A DNA stretch of 64,000 nt, from contig JALONN010000011.1 in NCBI GenBank assembly GCA_025454915.1, positions 248,001 to 312,000 on the forward strand, written 5' to 3'. The notes below the pieces were generated by a model. The model was not told where the DNA came from. It saw nothing but the letters and a program-made list of their open reading frames with translations, and ran no database searches. Source of the stretch: Raineya sp. GTDB lineage: Bacteria > Bacteroidota > Bacteroidia > Cytophagales > Thermonemataceae. The position numbers and the translations under genes were made by a program. Of the stretch, positions 25,428 through 35,922 are shown piece after piece (the stretch's first letter is position 1; each line of letters begins with the position of its first letter).

Positions 25428-28400
25428 TTACAAATACTTTTTCAAAACACTTTGTTTGGCTTGTGGTGCTTGTTTGATGATTTCTTGGTTTTGAGCAATT
25501 TGTTTCTCTAAAACCTCTATTTCCAAAACTAATTGGTTTTGAATGTTTATATCATCAGGAACGGGGATTTTGTAGCTCTCATAAAAAGAAGCGGGAACAC
25601 GTCTGTGTCCACTTGAACCTGTAAAATTTTGTTCTGCCTCTTTTCTCACAACTTCTCTATTCAATAAAATAAAAAGATATTTATTATTTATGTTTTCTTT
25701 TGTTCTGAAAACATGAAACTCAGTACTACCCATTGCCAAACCATTTGTTAAACCTTTTGCCAAAGCACATTTACCATTTTCCATACAAGGCGTTATTTTA
25801 GCAACAATTATATCATTTTCGGCAAAATAAGTATAACTACCTTTTTTCAAATCTTTCAATGGTTTATCTACTTTGTTAGCTATAAAACCCTCATCACTCA
25901 CAGATGCCATTTCTATAAACGAAATCAAGGTATCTTCATCTACATTTTTTATTTCTGATTTAGAAGGATTGATAAACGCTATTTCTGAAATTTTCTTTTC
26001 AGGATACTTTCCAAAAACATCTAAAATTTTCTCCTCAATCTCTGTTTTAGCTGTTTCAATTTCTTTTTGAGCGTTTTCGGTGGCTTGGTCTATGGCTTCA
26101 CATTCATTTACAATTTTTTCTTGAACTTCTAAAGGTGGTAAAGGGATTTTGATTTCATTAGCATTTTCTGCTGAAATAGAAGGAGGATTCCCACCTGATG
26201 CAATTTCAGAAAGATTAATAAAAGAAATAAAGTACTCATATAAATATGAATGTAAAATTTTATTATTAATAATAATCATTCCCATTATATTATTATCAAT
26301 GCAAGCTGGTATTTCCAAAATCCTTTTTTTATTTGTATGAATAGTCATCCCTACTTTTGGAAAAATGATTGTATTTTTTGGAAAAATAGTTGATTTAATT
26401 TTATTTGTTATAATATCTTCACTTACATAATTATTTGCTATAATCATCTTACTTGTATTTTCAGGTAAGTTCATATCTGAGACTTTAAAAAATGGTATAT
26501 CATTTTTATTTGTTCCATCTTGATAGATTTCTTTGAAAACATCTCCACCTTTCATTTTAACAACATCCCCCAATTTCACCAAATCCCATTGTGTTTCAAT
26601 GGTGGTATTCTTTTTGGGAGTGAGGGAGATGGCTTTGTTAAAATCCTTTCGAGAGAAATCCAGCAGGTCGGTAAGGTTGATATAAGTAGCCACGCCTACA
26701 AGATTTTCAGAAATCTCATGGGTTTTATGGTTGTTTTCTAAAAAATTTTGAGCAATCCAATAGCTTATTTTACTTGTATCATTTGTGTCTTTGGGGTTAA
26801 AGAGAGGTGTTTGTATATCATAAACTGTTTCACCGTTGTTGTACTTAATACCTTCTTGCCCTTTGGAGTTTGTCCATTCGTAGCCCAGAAACTGCTTTTG
26901 TTCTTTGTTATCGGTGGGGCTTTTTACTACCAAAACCTTTGTTGTATTGTGGTAGGCAAGCATAAAATAAAATACCTTTTGTTGTTCTATTTTTCGGATA
27001 TACTCCCAGAGCAACACATCTAATTTTTCTTGTTGGGCTTTTGGGCTTAGTTTTTTAAAATCTGCTTTTTTGTTCAAATTGGCTACTTCGGTACTTTTCT
27101 CGAAGGTGTTTTTGTATTCTTTAAAAATTTCGTACTTCTCCACCAAATCTATTAGGTTTTTAGAAACCTTATGAGTTTCAGCTTTTAGAACATGCTGATA
27201 ATCTTCAAAAGGCACTTCGATATGCTGACAATATTTTTTGAGCGTTGGCAAATCTTGGTACATTCCGCCATTAGATTGTATTTCGTCTTCAGGGTTTTCA
27301 AAGAAATCGAGGGTTCTGTTCCAGAAATGTTCAGCTTGTTCAGGGCGTTGTTCTTTTCGTTTCAAAAATAAAACAACGGTATTTGTACCTGTTTTGCCAA
27401 ACGTTCCGCTACCAAGTTCTACAATACTCACAAAATCAAAATATTTTAGCAATATTTCTCTGGTTTGTATGTGCATGGTATCGCTATTAGAGAGAATAGA
27501 AGTAGGCACAATAATACCTGCTACACCATTTCGGGCAAGTAAATGTTTGGTACGTTCCAAAAAGAAACATTGAATATTATTTGTACCAATATTGGCGTTT
27601 TCAAAGAGTTCGTAAGTGAGGGCTTCCTTTTCGTCATTTTGCGTGAGTACTTCCAGAAAATCGTCCACAGCAAACGGCGGATTGGCAATGAGTACATCAA
27701 AAGCTTCTCTTTTGAGTGCTTCATGGTGGGCAAGAGCATCTGCATCTATCACATTTATTCCCTGTTGTCCGTACATATATGCAGAAACAGTAGCTACTTT
27801 TGCTAGACGGTCTTCTTTTTCTATGCCGTAAATGTGTTGGTAATGTTGGGCAACGGTTGTTTCTTTGTGTTTTTCTATAAGTGGCTTGATGGCTGTTGCG
27901 TACTCTGTCAGGAAATGCCCCGAGCCACAAGCATAATCAATGGCTTTGAGGGGTTCAGAAGTTTCTTTAATTTTTGTTTCTAAAGGCAACGAGGCTACTA
28001 TAAATTTACAGATAGGAATAGGCGTAAAAAATTGCCCTTCAGTTTGTTTGATACCATTGTCCAAAAAGAACTCAAACATATCACCCAAAAACTGATTTTG
28101 ATTTTGAGAGGTCAGCCTCACACTTTGCCACATCTTGATAATATCAATGAGGATTTTGGCATTTTTATCAAAGCCTTTACTGTTATGTACTTTTATAAAC
28201 TCAAAATCTAAGCCTTTAAAAAATTTGAGTTCTCTAAAAATTTCTTTGATACGTTTTTTGGTAGCGTTTCTGTTGGTTTTGGTAGCCCAAAAAGCCTTGT
28301 CTATTTCGTCATTACTAACATACAAGATTTCTTCTTTTAAGAATTTTTTCATTCCGCTCTGGTACAAACCTTGCAGTCTATCCACCAAATCATAATAATT

Positions 28401-29333
28401 GTCGTAGGCAATACCTTTCCAACGAAATTTCAAATCAGTTTTGTTTTCGGTTTCATCTATAATTTTACAAAGAAATAAGTTTACAAGTACATCAAAAGCA
28501 TTTTCACGTCGAGAAACGTTGTGTTTTCTAAGGATTGTTCTAAATTCGTGGTACAGTCCTTTTTTATCTACGGAACTCAAAGGTTTGGTATCTTCGTCAA
28601 GGGTGTATTTGTTTTTTCCGATTTGGTAGGCTTGTATGCTTTCTTCAAAAATACCCGAATCGGTGCTTTCAAGTTTATAAGTATTTTTCCAGACCTCATA
28701 ACGTTCTTTTACGTCTTTTGCTTTTTCAAAAGATTTAAGGCTTTTGTCTTGTTCTAAAATATCTTTATTGTCCTTGTGCGAAATAATTTGTTGAGAAATG
28801 ATAATCTGGCTTGCTTTTTCATCAAAATCGGAAGCATACAAGCATAAAAATTCAGTTTCTTGGATTTGTTGGGCATAACTAAAAAGTTGTCCACCATCTT
28901 GTAGCGTTTCTTTCCACGCCTTCTTAAATTCTTTATCTGCTGTTTTACATTCTATTAAAAGTAAGGGTTTGTATTCACCTTTTTCATTTTTCTCTTGACT
29001 TTTCACTAAAATATCAGCCCTTCCACTTTTGTTGTTATGTCCTAATTTCCATTTGGGTTCAAGCTCAATGTGTTCAGGTTTGTAGCCTTTTTCTAAAAGA
29101 CGGTGTACGCACTCAAAAACTACAAAATTTTCAGGAGAAGAAAAATTACAGGTTTGGCGTTCATTGATGACAAAACCCTTATCTTCTGGATAAATAAGCT
29201 CATTTTTGTTAAAATCTGCCTGTAATATAATTGTATTATTTTGAAGCGATTTGATATAAACATTAGGCTTTGTTTCTATTTCTGTAAACTTTAAAAATAT
29301 AAGAAGTTCTTTGAAATTATCTTTGGTTATCAT
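25428..29333 (-). CDS. Single-chain type IIG/IIB restriction-modification enzyme (AloI-like)
   Basis: 1,301 residues combine nuclease, methylase and specificity modules. The N-terminal PD-(D/E)xK nuclease has GRAD with Asp107 and IECK with Glu128 and Lys130. A helical connector (about 250-420) leads to an N6-adenine methyltransferase with motif I ACGSGHF (468-474) and motif IV NPPF (551-554). Two HsdS-type target-recognition domains follow at about 890-1,060 and 1,095-1,290, each ending in a helical spacer (IPLPPLEVQEKIV; NIQNQLVLEIEVLEKQ). There is no DEAD-box helicase, so it is not a type I HsdR. The order and length match AloI/PpiI-type enzymes, which recognise a bipartite site and may cut on both sides. 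It stands alone, with repeats at its 3' end, consistent with horizontal transfer. Confidence 0.88.
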   Translation of the reverse strand: MITKDNFKELLIFLKFTEIETKPNVYIKSLQNNTIILQADFNKNELIYPEDKGFVINERQTCNFSSPENFVVFECVHRLLEKGYKPEHIELEPKWKLGHNNKSGRADILVKSQEKNEKGEYKPLLLIECKTADKEFKKAWKETLQDGGQLFSYAQQIQETEFLCLYASDFDEKASQIIISQQIISHKDNKDILEQDKSLKSFEKAKDVKERYEVWKNTYKLESTDSGIFEESIQAYQIGKNKYTLDEDTKPLSSVDKKGLYHEFRTILRKHNVSRRENAFDVLVNLFLCKIIDETENKTDLKFRWKGIAYDNYYDLVDRLQGLYQSGMKKFLKEEILYVSNDEIDKAFWATKTNRNATKKRIKEIFRELKFFKGLDFEFIKVHNSKGFDKNAKILIDIIKMWQSVRLTSQNQNQFLGDMFEFFLDNGIKQTEGQFFTPIPICKFIVASLPLETKIKETSEPLKAIDYACGSGHFLTEYATAIKPLIEKHKETTVAQHYQHIYGIEKEDRLAKVATVSAYMYGQQGINVIDADALAHHEALKREAFDVLIANPPFAVDDFLEVLTQNDEKEALTYELFENANIGTNNIQCFFLERTKHLLARNGVAGIIVPTSILSNSDTMHIQTREILLKYFDFVSIVELGSGTFGKTGTNTVVLFLKRKEQRPEQAEHFWNRTLDFFENPEDEIQSNGGMYQDLPTLKKYCQHIEVPFEDYQHVLKAETHKVSKNLIDLVEKYEIFKEYKNTFEKSTEVANLNKKADFKKLSPKAQQEKLDVLLWEYIRKIEQQKVFYFMLAYHNTTKVLVVKSPTDNKEQKQFLGYEWTNSKGQEGIKYNNGETVYDIQTPLFNPKDTNDTSKISYWIAQNFLENNHKTHEISENLVGVATYINLTDLLDFSRKDFNKAISLTPKKNTTIETQWDLVKLGDVVKMKGGDVFKEIYQDGTNKNDIPFFKVSDMNLPENTSKMIIANNYVSEDIITNKIKSTIFPKNTIIFPKVGMTIHTNKKRILEIPACIDNNIMGMIIINNKILHSYLYEYFISFINLSEIASGGNPPSISAENANEIKIPLPPLEVQEKIVNECEAIDQATENAQKEIETAKTEIEEKILDVFGKYPEKKISEIAFINPSKSEIKNVDEDTLISFIEMASVSDEGFIANKVDKPLKDLKKGSYTYFAENDIIVAKITPCMENGKCALAKGLTNGLAMGSTEFHVFRTKENINNKYLFILLNREVVRKEAEQNFTGSSGHRRVPASFYESYKIPVPDDINIQNQLVLEIEVLEKQIAQNQEIIKQAPQAKQSVLKKYL

Positions 29334-29399
29334 CTGAAAAGCAATATAAAATATGAAATGATGTGCAATTTAGAAAAAAACAAAAAACTATACATAAAA

Positions 29400-29435
29400 A
29401 AACACCTATAAGGCTTTAAAATCTTTTAGGTGTTT
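29400..29435 (-). terminator. Terminator of the heme-type TonB receptor gene
   Basis: Stem with outer arms AAACACCTA (29400-29408) and TAGGTGTTT (29427-29435) plus inner pairing, followed by a T-run on the minus strand, 17 nt past the stop. Confidence 0.85.
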
Positions 29436-29451
29436 ATTATATATTTTTAAA

Positions 29452-31869
29452 TCAAAAATGAGAGCTAAAAGAAATAATCAAGTTCCTGCCTGGTGCAACA
29501 ATACCAGAACTATAAGGGCGATAGCGTTGGTCAGTAATGTTTTCTAAACCAATATTGAGATGAAAGTTCTCAAACTTATACATCCCTTTGATATTAAGGG
29601 TATACCAACTTGGAGAATAAGGACGCCCCTGACTATCTATGGCATAAATAGCTGTTTTAGATTTTTCTTCTTCATTCAAATTCTGGGCATTAATTTGAGC
29701 ATTATAGATAACATAAGCCTGCAACATGACCCTTTTCTGTTCAAAAGAAAGTCTTGTTACACCAAAAGCAGGAGAGGCATGTCTTAAAGGACTTAATTTT
29801 CCATTATTCATTTCTTCAAGTCCTTTTTGATAATTATAACTGCTATATAAGTTCCAATTAGGTAGAAACTTAATCAAAATATCACAATTAATGCCATAAA
29901 CATTGGCAGAAGCAGCATTCTGAATAGCATAAACCTTACTCAAAGTTCCATTATACATGATACTATCCTGCCCATTGACTTGTGAGGGGCGACGAACCAT
30001 AGCTTTATCCAGATAAGTGTAAAATCCTGCTATATTGATTAAAATTTTATCCTTAATATTTTTGGATATATTAATATCAGCATTATAAGCATACTCTGGT
30101 TTTAGTTGTGTATTAGGCGTAACAACTTCTCCACCATTAAAATCAAATAATTTGCCCATATCATCAACATTAGGAGCTCTAAAACCAGTAGTCAAATTAG
30201 TTCCAACTTTCCAAGAAGAGTGAGGCTGAAAAACCATACCTAAACTAAAAGTTGTAGAGGCATTATTGGTTTTTACTTTTGTAAAATTAAAATCATAAAA
30301 ATTGAGTTGTTGACTGAAATCCGAGTCAAGACTCAACACATTGTATCGAATACCTGCTTGTCCCGATAAATTTTCTGAAAAATTATAATGATAATTTAAG
30401 TAGCTGGCATAACTAGCCCAAAACGAACGAGGATATCTATTGGCTACACCAATAGGTTGCTGATTTCGGGTATCTAAAGCAGAAGCATTGGAAAAAACAT
30501 TGTTTTGAACATATTCTAAACCATAAAAAAACTGATGCTGATTAATTTTTTTGCGAAAATCAAGATTGGTAGAAACAGCATAAACTTGTTCTTGTTGAGT
30601 ACGCAGTTTGAAACGTTGCGAACCAGAGAAATTTCTGTCTATTCTACTTTCTTCAAAATACTGATATGCCAGACGAGTCTGTATGTGGTCATACAATAAA
30701 GTTCGTTTTTCATATAAAACACTCAATAAATGCATTCTCCATTTCTGAGGACCATAATTCCATACAGCCACACGAGGCAATCCATTATTTAACTCTATAA
30801 GTCTGTCATAACGACCATACTCTGATGTTTCGGAGTAATGATAGCCATATTCTAATAACCAGTTTTTAGATGCCTTAAAGCGTATTTTTTGCATTAAATT
30901 AGTTTGTGTGTAACCCGTAGGACGCTGAATAAGATTATTGTCATTAACAAAAACACTATCTATTCCATTGATTTGCTTTACATAAAAATTTCTTAAATAC
31001 TCTTTAGGTCCATAAGAACCCATTCGTAAATCATCAAAATTAAAACGAGTTACACTTGTGGCAAAAGCCCATTTCTTCCATCCTGCTTGCACATCAAAAT
31101 GTGTTGTTTTCTCTTGATTGGCAGAAGAATAACGAACAAGAGCGTTTGCTTTGACTAAAGGCTGTGAAACTGCAAATTGAGGTGTAAGAGTAGTAAAATT
31201 CATAATGCCTCCAATTGCATCACTGCCATAAATAACTGAGCCAGTGCCCAATAAAATTTCGGTATTTTCAATAGCAAAAGGGTCTAAGGAAATGACATTT
31301 TGAAGATTCCCAGCTCTAAAAATAGCTGTATTCATACGTACTCCATCTACAGCATATAATAATCTATTGGTAGCAAACCCTCTAATCATGGGGCTACCTC
31401 CACCCAACTGGCTTTTCTGAATAAATACTTTATCTGAAATTCCAAGTAAGTCAGCTGCAGTTTGTGGGTTTTGTAAAGAAATATGTTTTTGAGATATTTT
31501 AATAATCTGTGCAGATGTTTCATTGTATGATTGTTGCCAACGATTGGCTGAAACGACGATTTCTTCTATAGGTGTATTTGATAATTTTAGAAATACTTTG
31601 AAATTTAAGCGTTTTAATTCTTTGTAACTCAAAATAAATACATCATAGTTTTCTAACATAAAATATATGGTATCTCTATCAACCATAGATGATATATCTG
31701 CTTGTCCTTTTTTATTTGTTATGAAGGTAATAGAAGAATATGGAGAGATAGCAATACGAACTCCTTCTAATGTTTTTTTTGTAGAAAAATCTTTTACTTC
31801 TACCATTTGCCCAAGACAGACTTGATGCAGGAGTAGAAATAAGAGTATAATGATAGAAAAGATTCGCAT
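29452..31869 (-). CDS. TonB-dependent receptor, haem/haemoglobin type
   Basis: 805 residues. Signal peptide MRIFSIIILLFLLLHQVCLG; a short carboxypeptidase-regulatory-like domain (about 22-100); a plug with SPMIRGFATNRLLYAVDGVR and the NVISLDPFAIENTEILLGTG and VIYGSDAIGGIMNF blocks (about 155-230), which are characteristic of haemoglobin/haem receptors of the HmuR/HemR group; then the barrel with the closing strand (NLIISFSSHF). Outer-membrane uptake energised by TonB-ExbBD. No haem lyase or HmuY-like gene is adjacent, so haem specificity rests on family resemblance only. Confidence 0.87.
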   Translation of the reverse strand: MRIFSIIILLFLLLHQVCLGQMVEVKDFSTKKTLEGVRIAISPYSSITFITNKKGQADISSMVDRDTIYFMLENYDVFILSYKELKRLNFKVFLKLSNTPIEEIVVSANRWQQSYNETSAQIIKISQKHISLQNPQTAADLLGISDKVFIQKSQLGGGSPMIRGFATNRLLYAVDGVRMNTAIFRAGNLQNVISLDPFAIENTEILLGTGSVIYGSDAIGGIMNFTTLTPQFAVSQPLVKANALVRYSSANQEKTTHFDVQAGWKKWAFATSVTRFNFDDLRMGSYGPKEYLRNFYVKQINGIDSVFVNDNNLIQRPTGYTQTNLMQKIRFKASKNWLLEYGYHYSETSEYGRYDRLIELNNGLPRVAVWNYGPQKWRMHLLSVLYEKRTLLYDHIQTRLAYQYFEESRIDRNFSGSQRFKLRTQQEQVYAVSTNLDFRKKINQHQFFYGLEYVQNNVFSNASALDTRNQQPIGVANRYPRSFWASYASYLNYHYNFSENLSGQAGIRYNVLSLDSDFSQQLNFYDFNFTKVKTNNASTTFSLGMVFQPHSSWKVGTNLTTGFRAPNVDDMGKLFDFNGGEVVTPNTQLKPEYAYNADINISKNIKDKILINIAGFYTYLDKAMVRRPSQVNGQDSIMYNGTLSKVYAIQNAASANVYGINCDILIKFLPNWNLYSSYNYQKGLEEMNNGKLSPLRHASPAFGVTRLSFEQKRVMLQAYVIYNAQINAQNLNEEEKSKTAIYAIDSQGRPYSPSWYTLNIKGMYKFENFHLNIGLENITDQRYRPYSSGIVAPGRNLIISFSSHF

Positions 31870-31884
31870 TATATTAAATAGAAT

Positions 31885-31942
31885 AAAAACTTAGGATAAA
31901 ACACAAAAAATGATTTTTTCGTATTCATTATCCTAAGTTTTT
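31885..31942 (-). terminator. Terminator with long loop
   Basis: A 15-bp perfect stem (AAAAACTTAGGATAA at 31885-31899 with 31928-31942) closes a 28-nt loop. T-run on the minus strand; placed 18 nt after the beta-propeller gene stop. Confidence 0.85.
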
Positions 31943-31959
31943 TGAAGAAAGAAAACACA

Positions 31960-34900
31960 CTAAATTTTTATAAAGTGTTTAGTTGCTTTTTTATCACCTT
32001 GTTGTAAGCGAATAGTATACTTACCAGCTTTCCAGTTCTGAATATTCATCTTAATTTCTTGATTCTGGCTTTTCGTATCCAATTTTTCTAATAATTTACC
32101 AACATTATCATAAACTTCTATTCCAAATACATTACCTTGAGAATCATCTACTTTAATGATACAAAAATCTTGACTTGGATTGGGATATATTTCAATGTTC
32201 TTTCCAAAAAGATTATCAGAAATAGCAGTTACACCAACAGTTACACTAATTATATTAGAGTTGGGTGTAGTGATAGTTCCATTGGTAGCCCTTACTCTAT
32301 AAAAATAATCAGTATTGGTTGTTAAACCTGTTACATTTAGGCTCAAGCCATTTACAATACGATTGTTATAACCAGTTATAATATTTGTAAAATTATTATC
32401 TGTTGCAACATCTACACGATAAGAAAAGCCTGAACTGTTGAGAGCATTCCAATTAGCTCTAAAACTTGTGGTTGTTACATCAGTGGCTGGTGTAGCAACT
32501 ACAGCAAGCAAATTAGTTGTTTTGAGTTGGATGATATTAGAATTTGGAGAAGTCTGTAATCCATTAGTGGCTCTTACACGATAATAGTAATCAGTATTAG
32601 AGTTTAAACCAGTTACGCTAAATGTTAGACCATTGGCTGTTACATTGAAAGAAGAAGCAACTACATTCGTAAAACTATTATCTGTTGCAACATCCAAACG
32701 GTAAGAAATATTGCTTCCGTTTACGGTATTCCAATTAGCTGAAAATCCGCCAACATCTACATTTGTTGCAGCAGTAGCAACAGGGGCTGGTATGGTAGTA
32801 CTAACAGCAATGATATTAGAATTTCCAGAGGTTATTGTACCATTGGTAGCTCTTACACGATAATAATAAATAGTAGCTTGTGTAAGCCCTGTAATGTTAA
32901 GACTTGTACCATTTACAGTTACACTATTATAACTTGATAAGATATTTGTAAAATTATTGTCAGTTGCAACATCCAAACGATAAGAAATCCCTGCACCAGT
33001 AACAGTTGTCCAATTGGCTGTAAAACTATTTGCTGTAATGTTTGTCGCAGGCAAAGCCTGTGGAGCAGGCATATCTTGGAACACATCAGAAGTATAAAGT
33101 CCACGAGCATGCGTAGCCACAGCAACTAATTTATCAGCTGTTCTGTATTTGAGCATATCACAACGAACATTGGCTAAACTCTGATTGCTTGGTTGCCAAC
33201 CTGGATTAGAGGCTGTAATGTTATCAGTACTCCAAACACCTAACTCAGTGGCTAAAAGAACTTGCTGAGGATTGTTAGGATTGATAAGTACCCAACGTAC
33301 AGGCATATCAGGTAAACCATATCCTGTTTCATCTTTACTTATCCAACTTGTTCCTCCATTATTGGTGTACCAAACAGATTTTACACCATAATTAGAATAG
33401 GTTACAATAATATTATTGTCATTTACTCCTGAGACATCAATGCTAGAAACTGTTCCCACAGTACTGATGCCAGAACCAATATTTGTTACAGTTGGAGAAG
33501 CTGTATTCGCATTTTCGACCATATATACTCCGCCATTAAAAGTACCTAAAAATATTCTGTTTGCAGTGCTTGTACGAGCTTTGATAGCTGAAACAGAACC
33601 TCCGATACTGGCACTTACAATTTGCTGAGACGAACCATTGATAAGATCATAGTAACGATATTGATTGGTAGCACTAGATGAATACAAAATAGAAGTACTA
33701 GCATCTCTGTCATCCAAATCAGCAGGATTGATAAACTGCCCTGTATTGCTACTAGTTAGGGTACTAAAACTTGTACCTCCATTGGTAGAACGATAGTAAT
33801 TGTTGTAAACATAACTCGTTATTTGTCTGTTACCATTATTTTGGTCTATAAAACAAAAAGCTCCATCACCACCTGTTACTTCTGTAGTAGCATTGATACC
33901 TGCTTGTGAATAACGCTGTGTGCCATTATCTTGAGATCCTGCTAAAAAATTGTTGGAACTTGCTTCGTTACGTATAGCACAAGCATAAAATTGAGTGATA
34001 TTATATCCTAAATTACGGTCGCTGAAATTTGGACTACTAGCCCCGTTATCTCCTGCATTGTTAGAATAAGAGACACCACCATCAGATGCAATTAATAGTT
34101 CATTTGTAAAATTGGGTCTGAAAACAATGTTATGAATATCAGCATGTACATAAGGCTTACATGCTCCTGTCCAATAAGAAACAGCACTCCAAGATGTACC
34201 TCCATCAATGGTTCTATGTACATCTACGCCACCTACTAATACAATATTGGGATTGGTAGGGTGGATTGAAATAGACAAATCATACCAAGCTTGATTTCTT
34301 GTAAAGTGAGCTGTACTAAGGCTACAATTGGAGTTTAAGTATAAAGGTATTGTTACATCAGTCCAGCTAGCACCACCATTGGTAGACTTTCTAAACCAAG
34401 CTACATCATTATCACTTCCTGAGGTAGCTCTAGCTACTGCATAAAGTACAGTGGTATTTGTTGCATTACTGGCAGAAGGAGCAATGGCTAATTCTATACG
34501 GTAACAATTGGTACTTGGTGTAATATCTGTCCAACTATTTCCACTATCAGAAGAACGAAAAACTCTTCCTTGTGAAAATATACCCAAACAAGCATAAATA
34601 TCTCCATTGCTTGCAATATCCAAATCTGCGGCTCTATTTGCATAAGAAGAAATACTTACACCAATATTAGAACCTGGAGCTAACACCCTTGTCCATGAAC
34701 TTCCTCCATCTATAGAACGTAAAATACCACCATTATTAGAACTTTCACCCCTTGTAGCCACAAAAACTGCCCCAGAAGCATTAACTACGATTTCTTGAAT
34801 GTAAGCAAAATCATCATTAGAACTGGTATTTACTAATTGTGTCCAAGATGTACCACCATTTGTAGTTTTCCAAATACCGCCACCACGTACTGCATCAACA

Positions 34901-35715
34901 TTGAAGAACCCTTCACCTGTACCAACATAGAATATTTGAGGATTACTAGGGTCTGATGCAATAGATGTTACAGCCATATTTGCCCAAAAATCATCTACTT
35001 TTTGCCATTCTGATGTATTGGAAGTAATATCATTGTTATACCAAAGTCCACCAGCAACACCTCCAGCCCATACTTTTCTTTTGGTTACATCATTAGGGTC
35101 AAACATAATAGCTCTTGTACGTCCAGCTACATTGTTAGGACCTCTTTCTGACCAGTTTACATTGGGAATACTCGCTTCTATTTGAAAACGATTCATTGTT
35201 TCTTGGTAAGCAACAGATAATCTCTCTCTTGGTACACGTTGTAAAATAGGATCCATAGTTCGCATATTATCATATTCCAAAGCCAAATCAGGTCTATCTG
35301 TTTTATTATATTTGTCATTAGATTTGCCTTGTATAATTTCTGCATGATTGGGGATATTCTTTATTCTTTTTGAACGCATAATTTTAGCAATATCTTCCTC
35401 AGAGTGTTTGAAATATCTATGATTATTAAGAACTTGCTGATATTTAGCTCTTGCCAAATCTGCTTGACTAACAGGAGAAATATTTAAAACTTTTGAAGAT
35501 TGCTCTGTGTGAATAGAGGATAATTCTGGAGTCTTTATATCTATAACTTGCTTTTTTTCAGGTGTTTTACTGATTTTTTCATCTTTGTCAGAAACTGTTT
35601 TAATAGGAATATTTTGCTTTTTCTGATATACAAATAAAAGTCCTATTGTAAGCCCTGAGAGCAACAGAAATGAGATAATACTTGTTTTTCGAATAGAGGG
35701 GAATGTTTGTTTCAT
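31960..35715 (-). CDS. Secreted BNR/sortilin-like beta-propeller protein with FN3 domains and T9SS sorting domain
   Basis: 1,251 residues. The N-terminus has a basic head and a membrane segment at about 12-30 (ISFLLLSGLTIGLLFVY), either an uncleaved anchor or a long signal peptide, then a charged linker. Residues 165-870 are BNR/VPS10-type blades with repeated SxDxGxxW or TxNGGTSWT boxes (GIWKTTNGGTSWTQL, GILRSIDGGSSWTRV, HRTIDGGTSWSAV, NNGGTSWISKD). Three FN3 domains (about 875-1,155) follow with near-identical strands, then a type A T9SS domain starting IEIYPNPSQDFCII. Probably surface-exposed; binding target or hydrolase activity unknown. A -7-like box (TAGCTTTG, minus strand) sits at 35826-35833. 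Confidence 0.87.
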   Translation of the reverse strand: MKQTFPSIRKTSIISFLLLSGLTIGLLFVYQKKQNIPIKTVSDKDEKISKTPEKKQVIDIKTPELSSIHTEQSSKVLNISPVSQADLARAKYQQVLNNHRYFKHSEEDIAKIMRSKRIKNIPNHAEIIQGKSNDKYNKTDRPDLALEYDNMRTMDPILQRVPRERLSVAYQETMNRFQIEASIPNVNWSERGPNNVAGRTRAIMFDPNDVTKRKVWAGGVAGGLWYNNDITSNTSEWQKVDDFWANMAVTSIASDPSNPQIFYVGTGEGFFNVDAVRGGGIWKTTNGGTSWTQLVNTSSNDDFAYIQEIVVNASGAVFVATRGESSNNGGILRSIDGGSSWTRVLAPGSNIGVSISSYANRAADLDIASNGDIYACLGIFSQGRVFRSSDSGNSWTDITPSTNCYRIELAIAPSASNATNTTVLYAVARATSGSDNDVAWFRKSTNGGASWTDVTIPLYLNSNCSLSTAHFTRNQAWYDLSISIHPTNPNIVLVGGVDVHRTIDGGTSWSAVSYWTGACKPYVHADIHNIVFRPNFTNELLIASDGGVSYSNNAGDNGASSPNFSDRNLGYNITQFYACAIRNEASSNNFLAGSQDNGTQRYSQAGINATTEVTGGDGAFCFIDQNNGNRQITSYVYNNYYRSTNGGTSFSTLTSSNTGQFINPADLDDRDASTSILYSSSATNQYRYYDLINGSSQQIVSASIGGSVSAIKARTSTANRIFLGTFNGGVYMVENANTASPTVTNIGSGISTVGTVSSIDVSGVNDNNIIVTYSNYGVKSVWYTNNGGTSWISKDETGYGLPDMPVRWVLINPNNPQQVLLATELGVWSTDNITASNPGWQPSNQSLANVRCDMLKYRTADKLVAVATHARGLYTSDVFQDMPAPQALPATNITANSFTANWTTVTGAGISYRLDVATDNNFTNILSSYNSVTVNGTSLNITGLTQATIYYYRVRATNGTITSGNSNIIAVSTTIPAPVATAATNVDVGGFSANWNTVNGSNISYRLDVATDNSFTNVVASSFNVTANGLTFSVTGLNSNTDYYYRVRATNGLQTSPNSNIIQLKTTNLLAVVATPATDVTTTSFRANWNALNSSGFSYRVDVATDNNFTNIITGYNNRIVNGLSLNVTGLTTNTDYFYRVRATNGTITTPNSNIISVTVGVTAISDNLFGKNIEIYPNPSQDFCIIKVDDSQGNVFGIEVYDNVGKLLEKLDTKSQNQEIKMNIQNWKAGKYTIRLQQGDKKATKHFIKI

Positions 35716-35922
35716 ATAGTTTCTTAGTGATTTTAATGGAAAATAAATGCAATATACATATCTTTCTACGGATAATAAAGTTATTGGGGAAACTTTTTTA
35801 TCTAAAAATGAATGAGTTAAGTGTACAAAGCTAAAATAGTTACACTATAAAATTCATTAATAAAAACTTAAAGTTTACTTAAGACTTATTTAAGATTTTT
35901 TAATTTTACTATTATTGTAAAA

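Noticed and set aside
25428..29333. Type I HsdR or BREX PglX for the restriction-modification gene
   Set aside because: No DEAD-box helicase, and both nuclease and two specificity domains are in the same chain, which neither HsdR nor PglX has.
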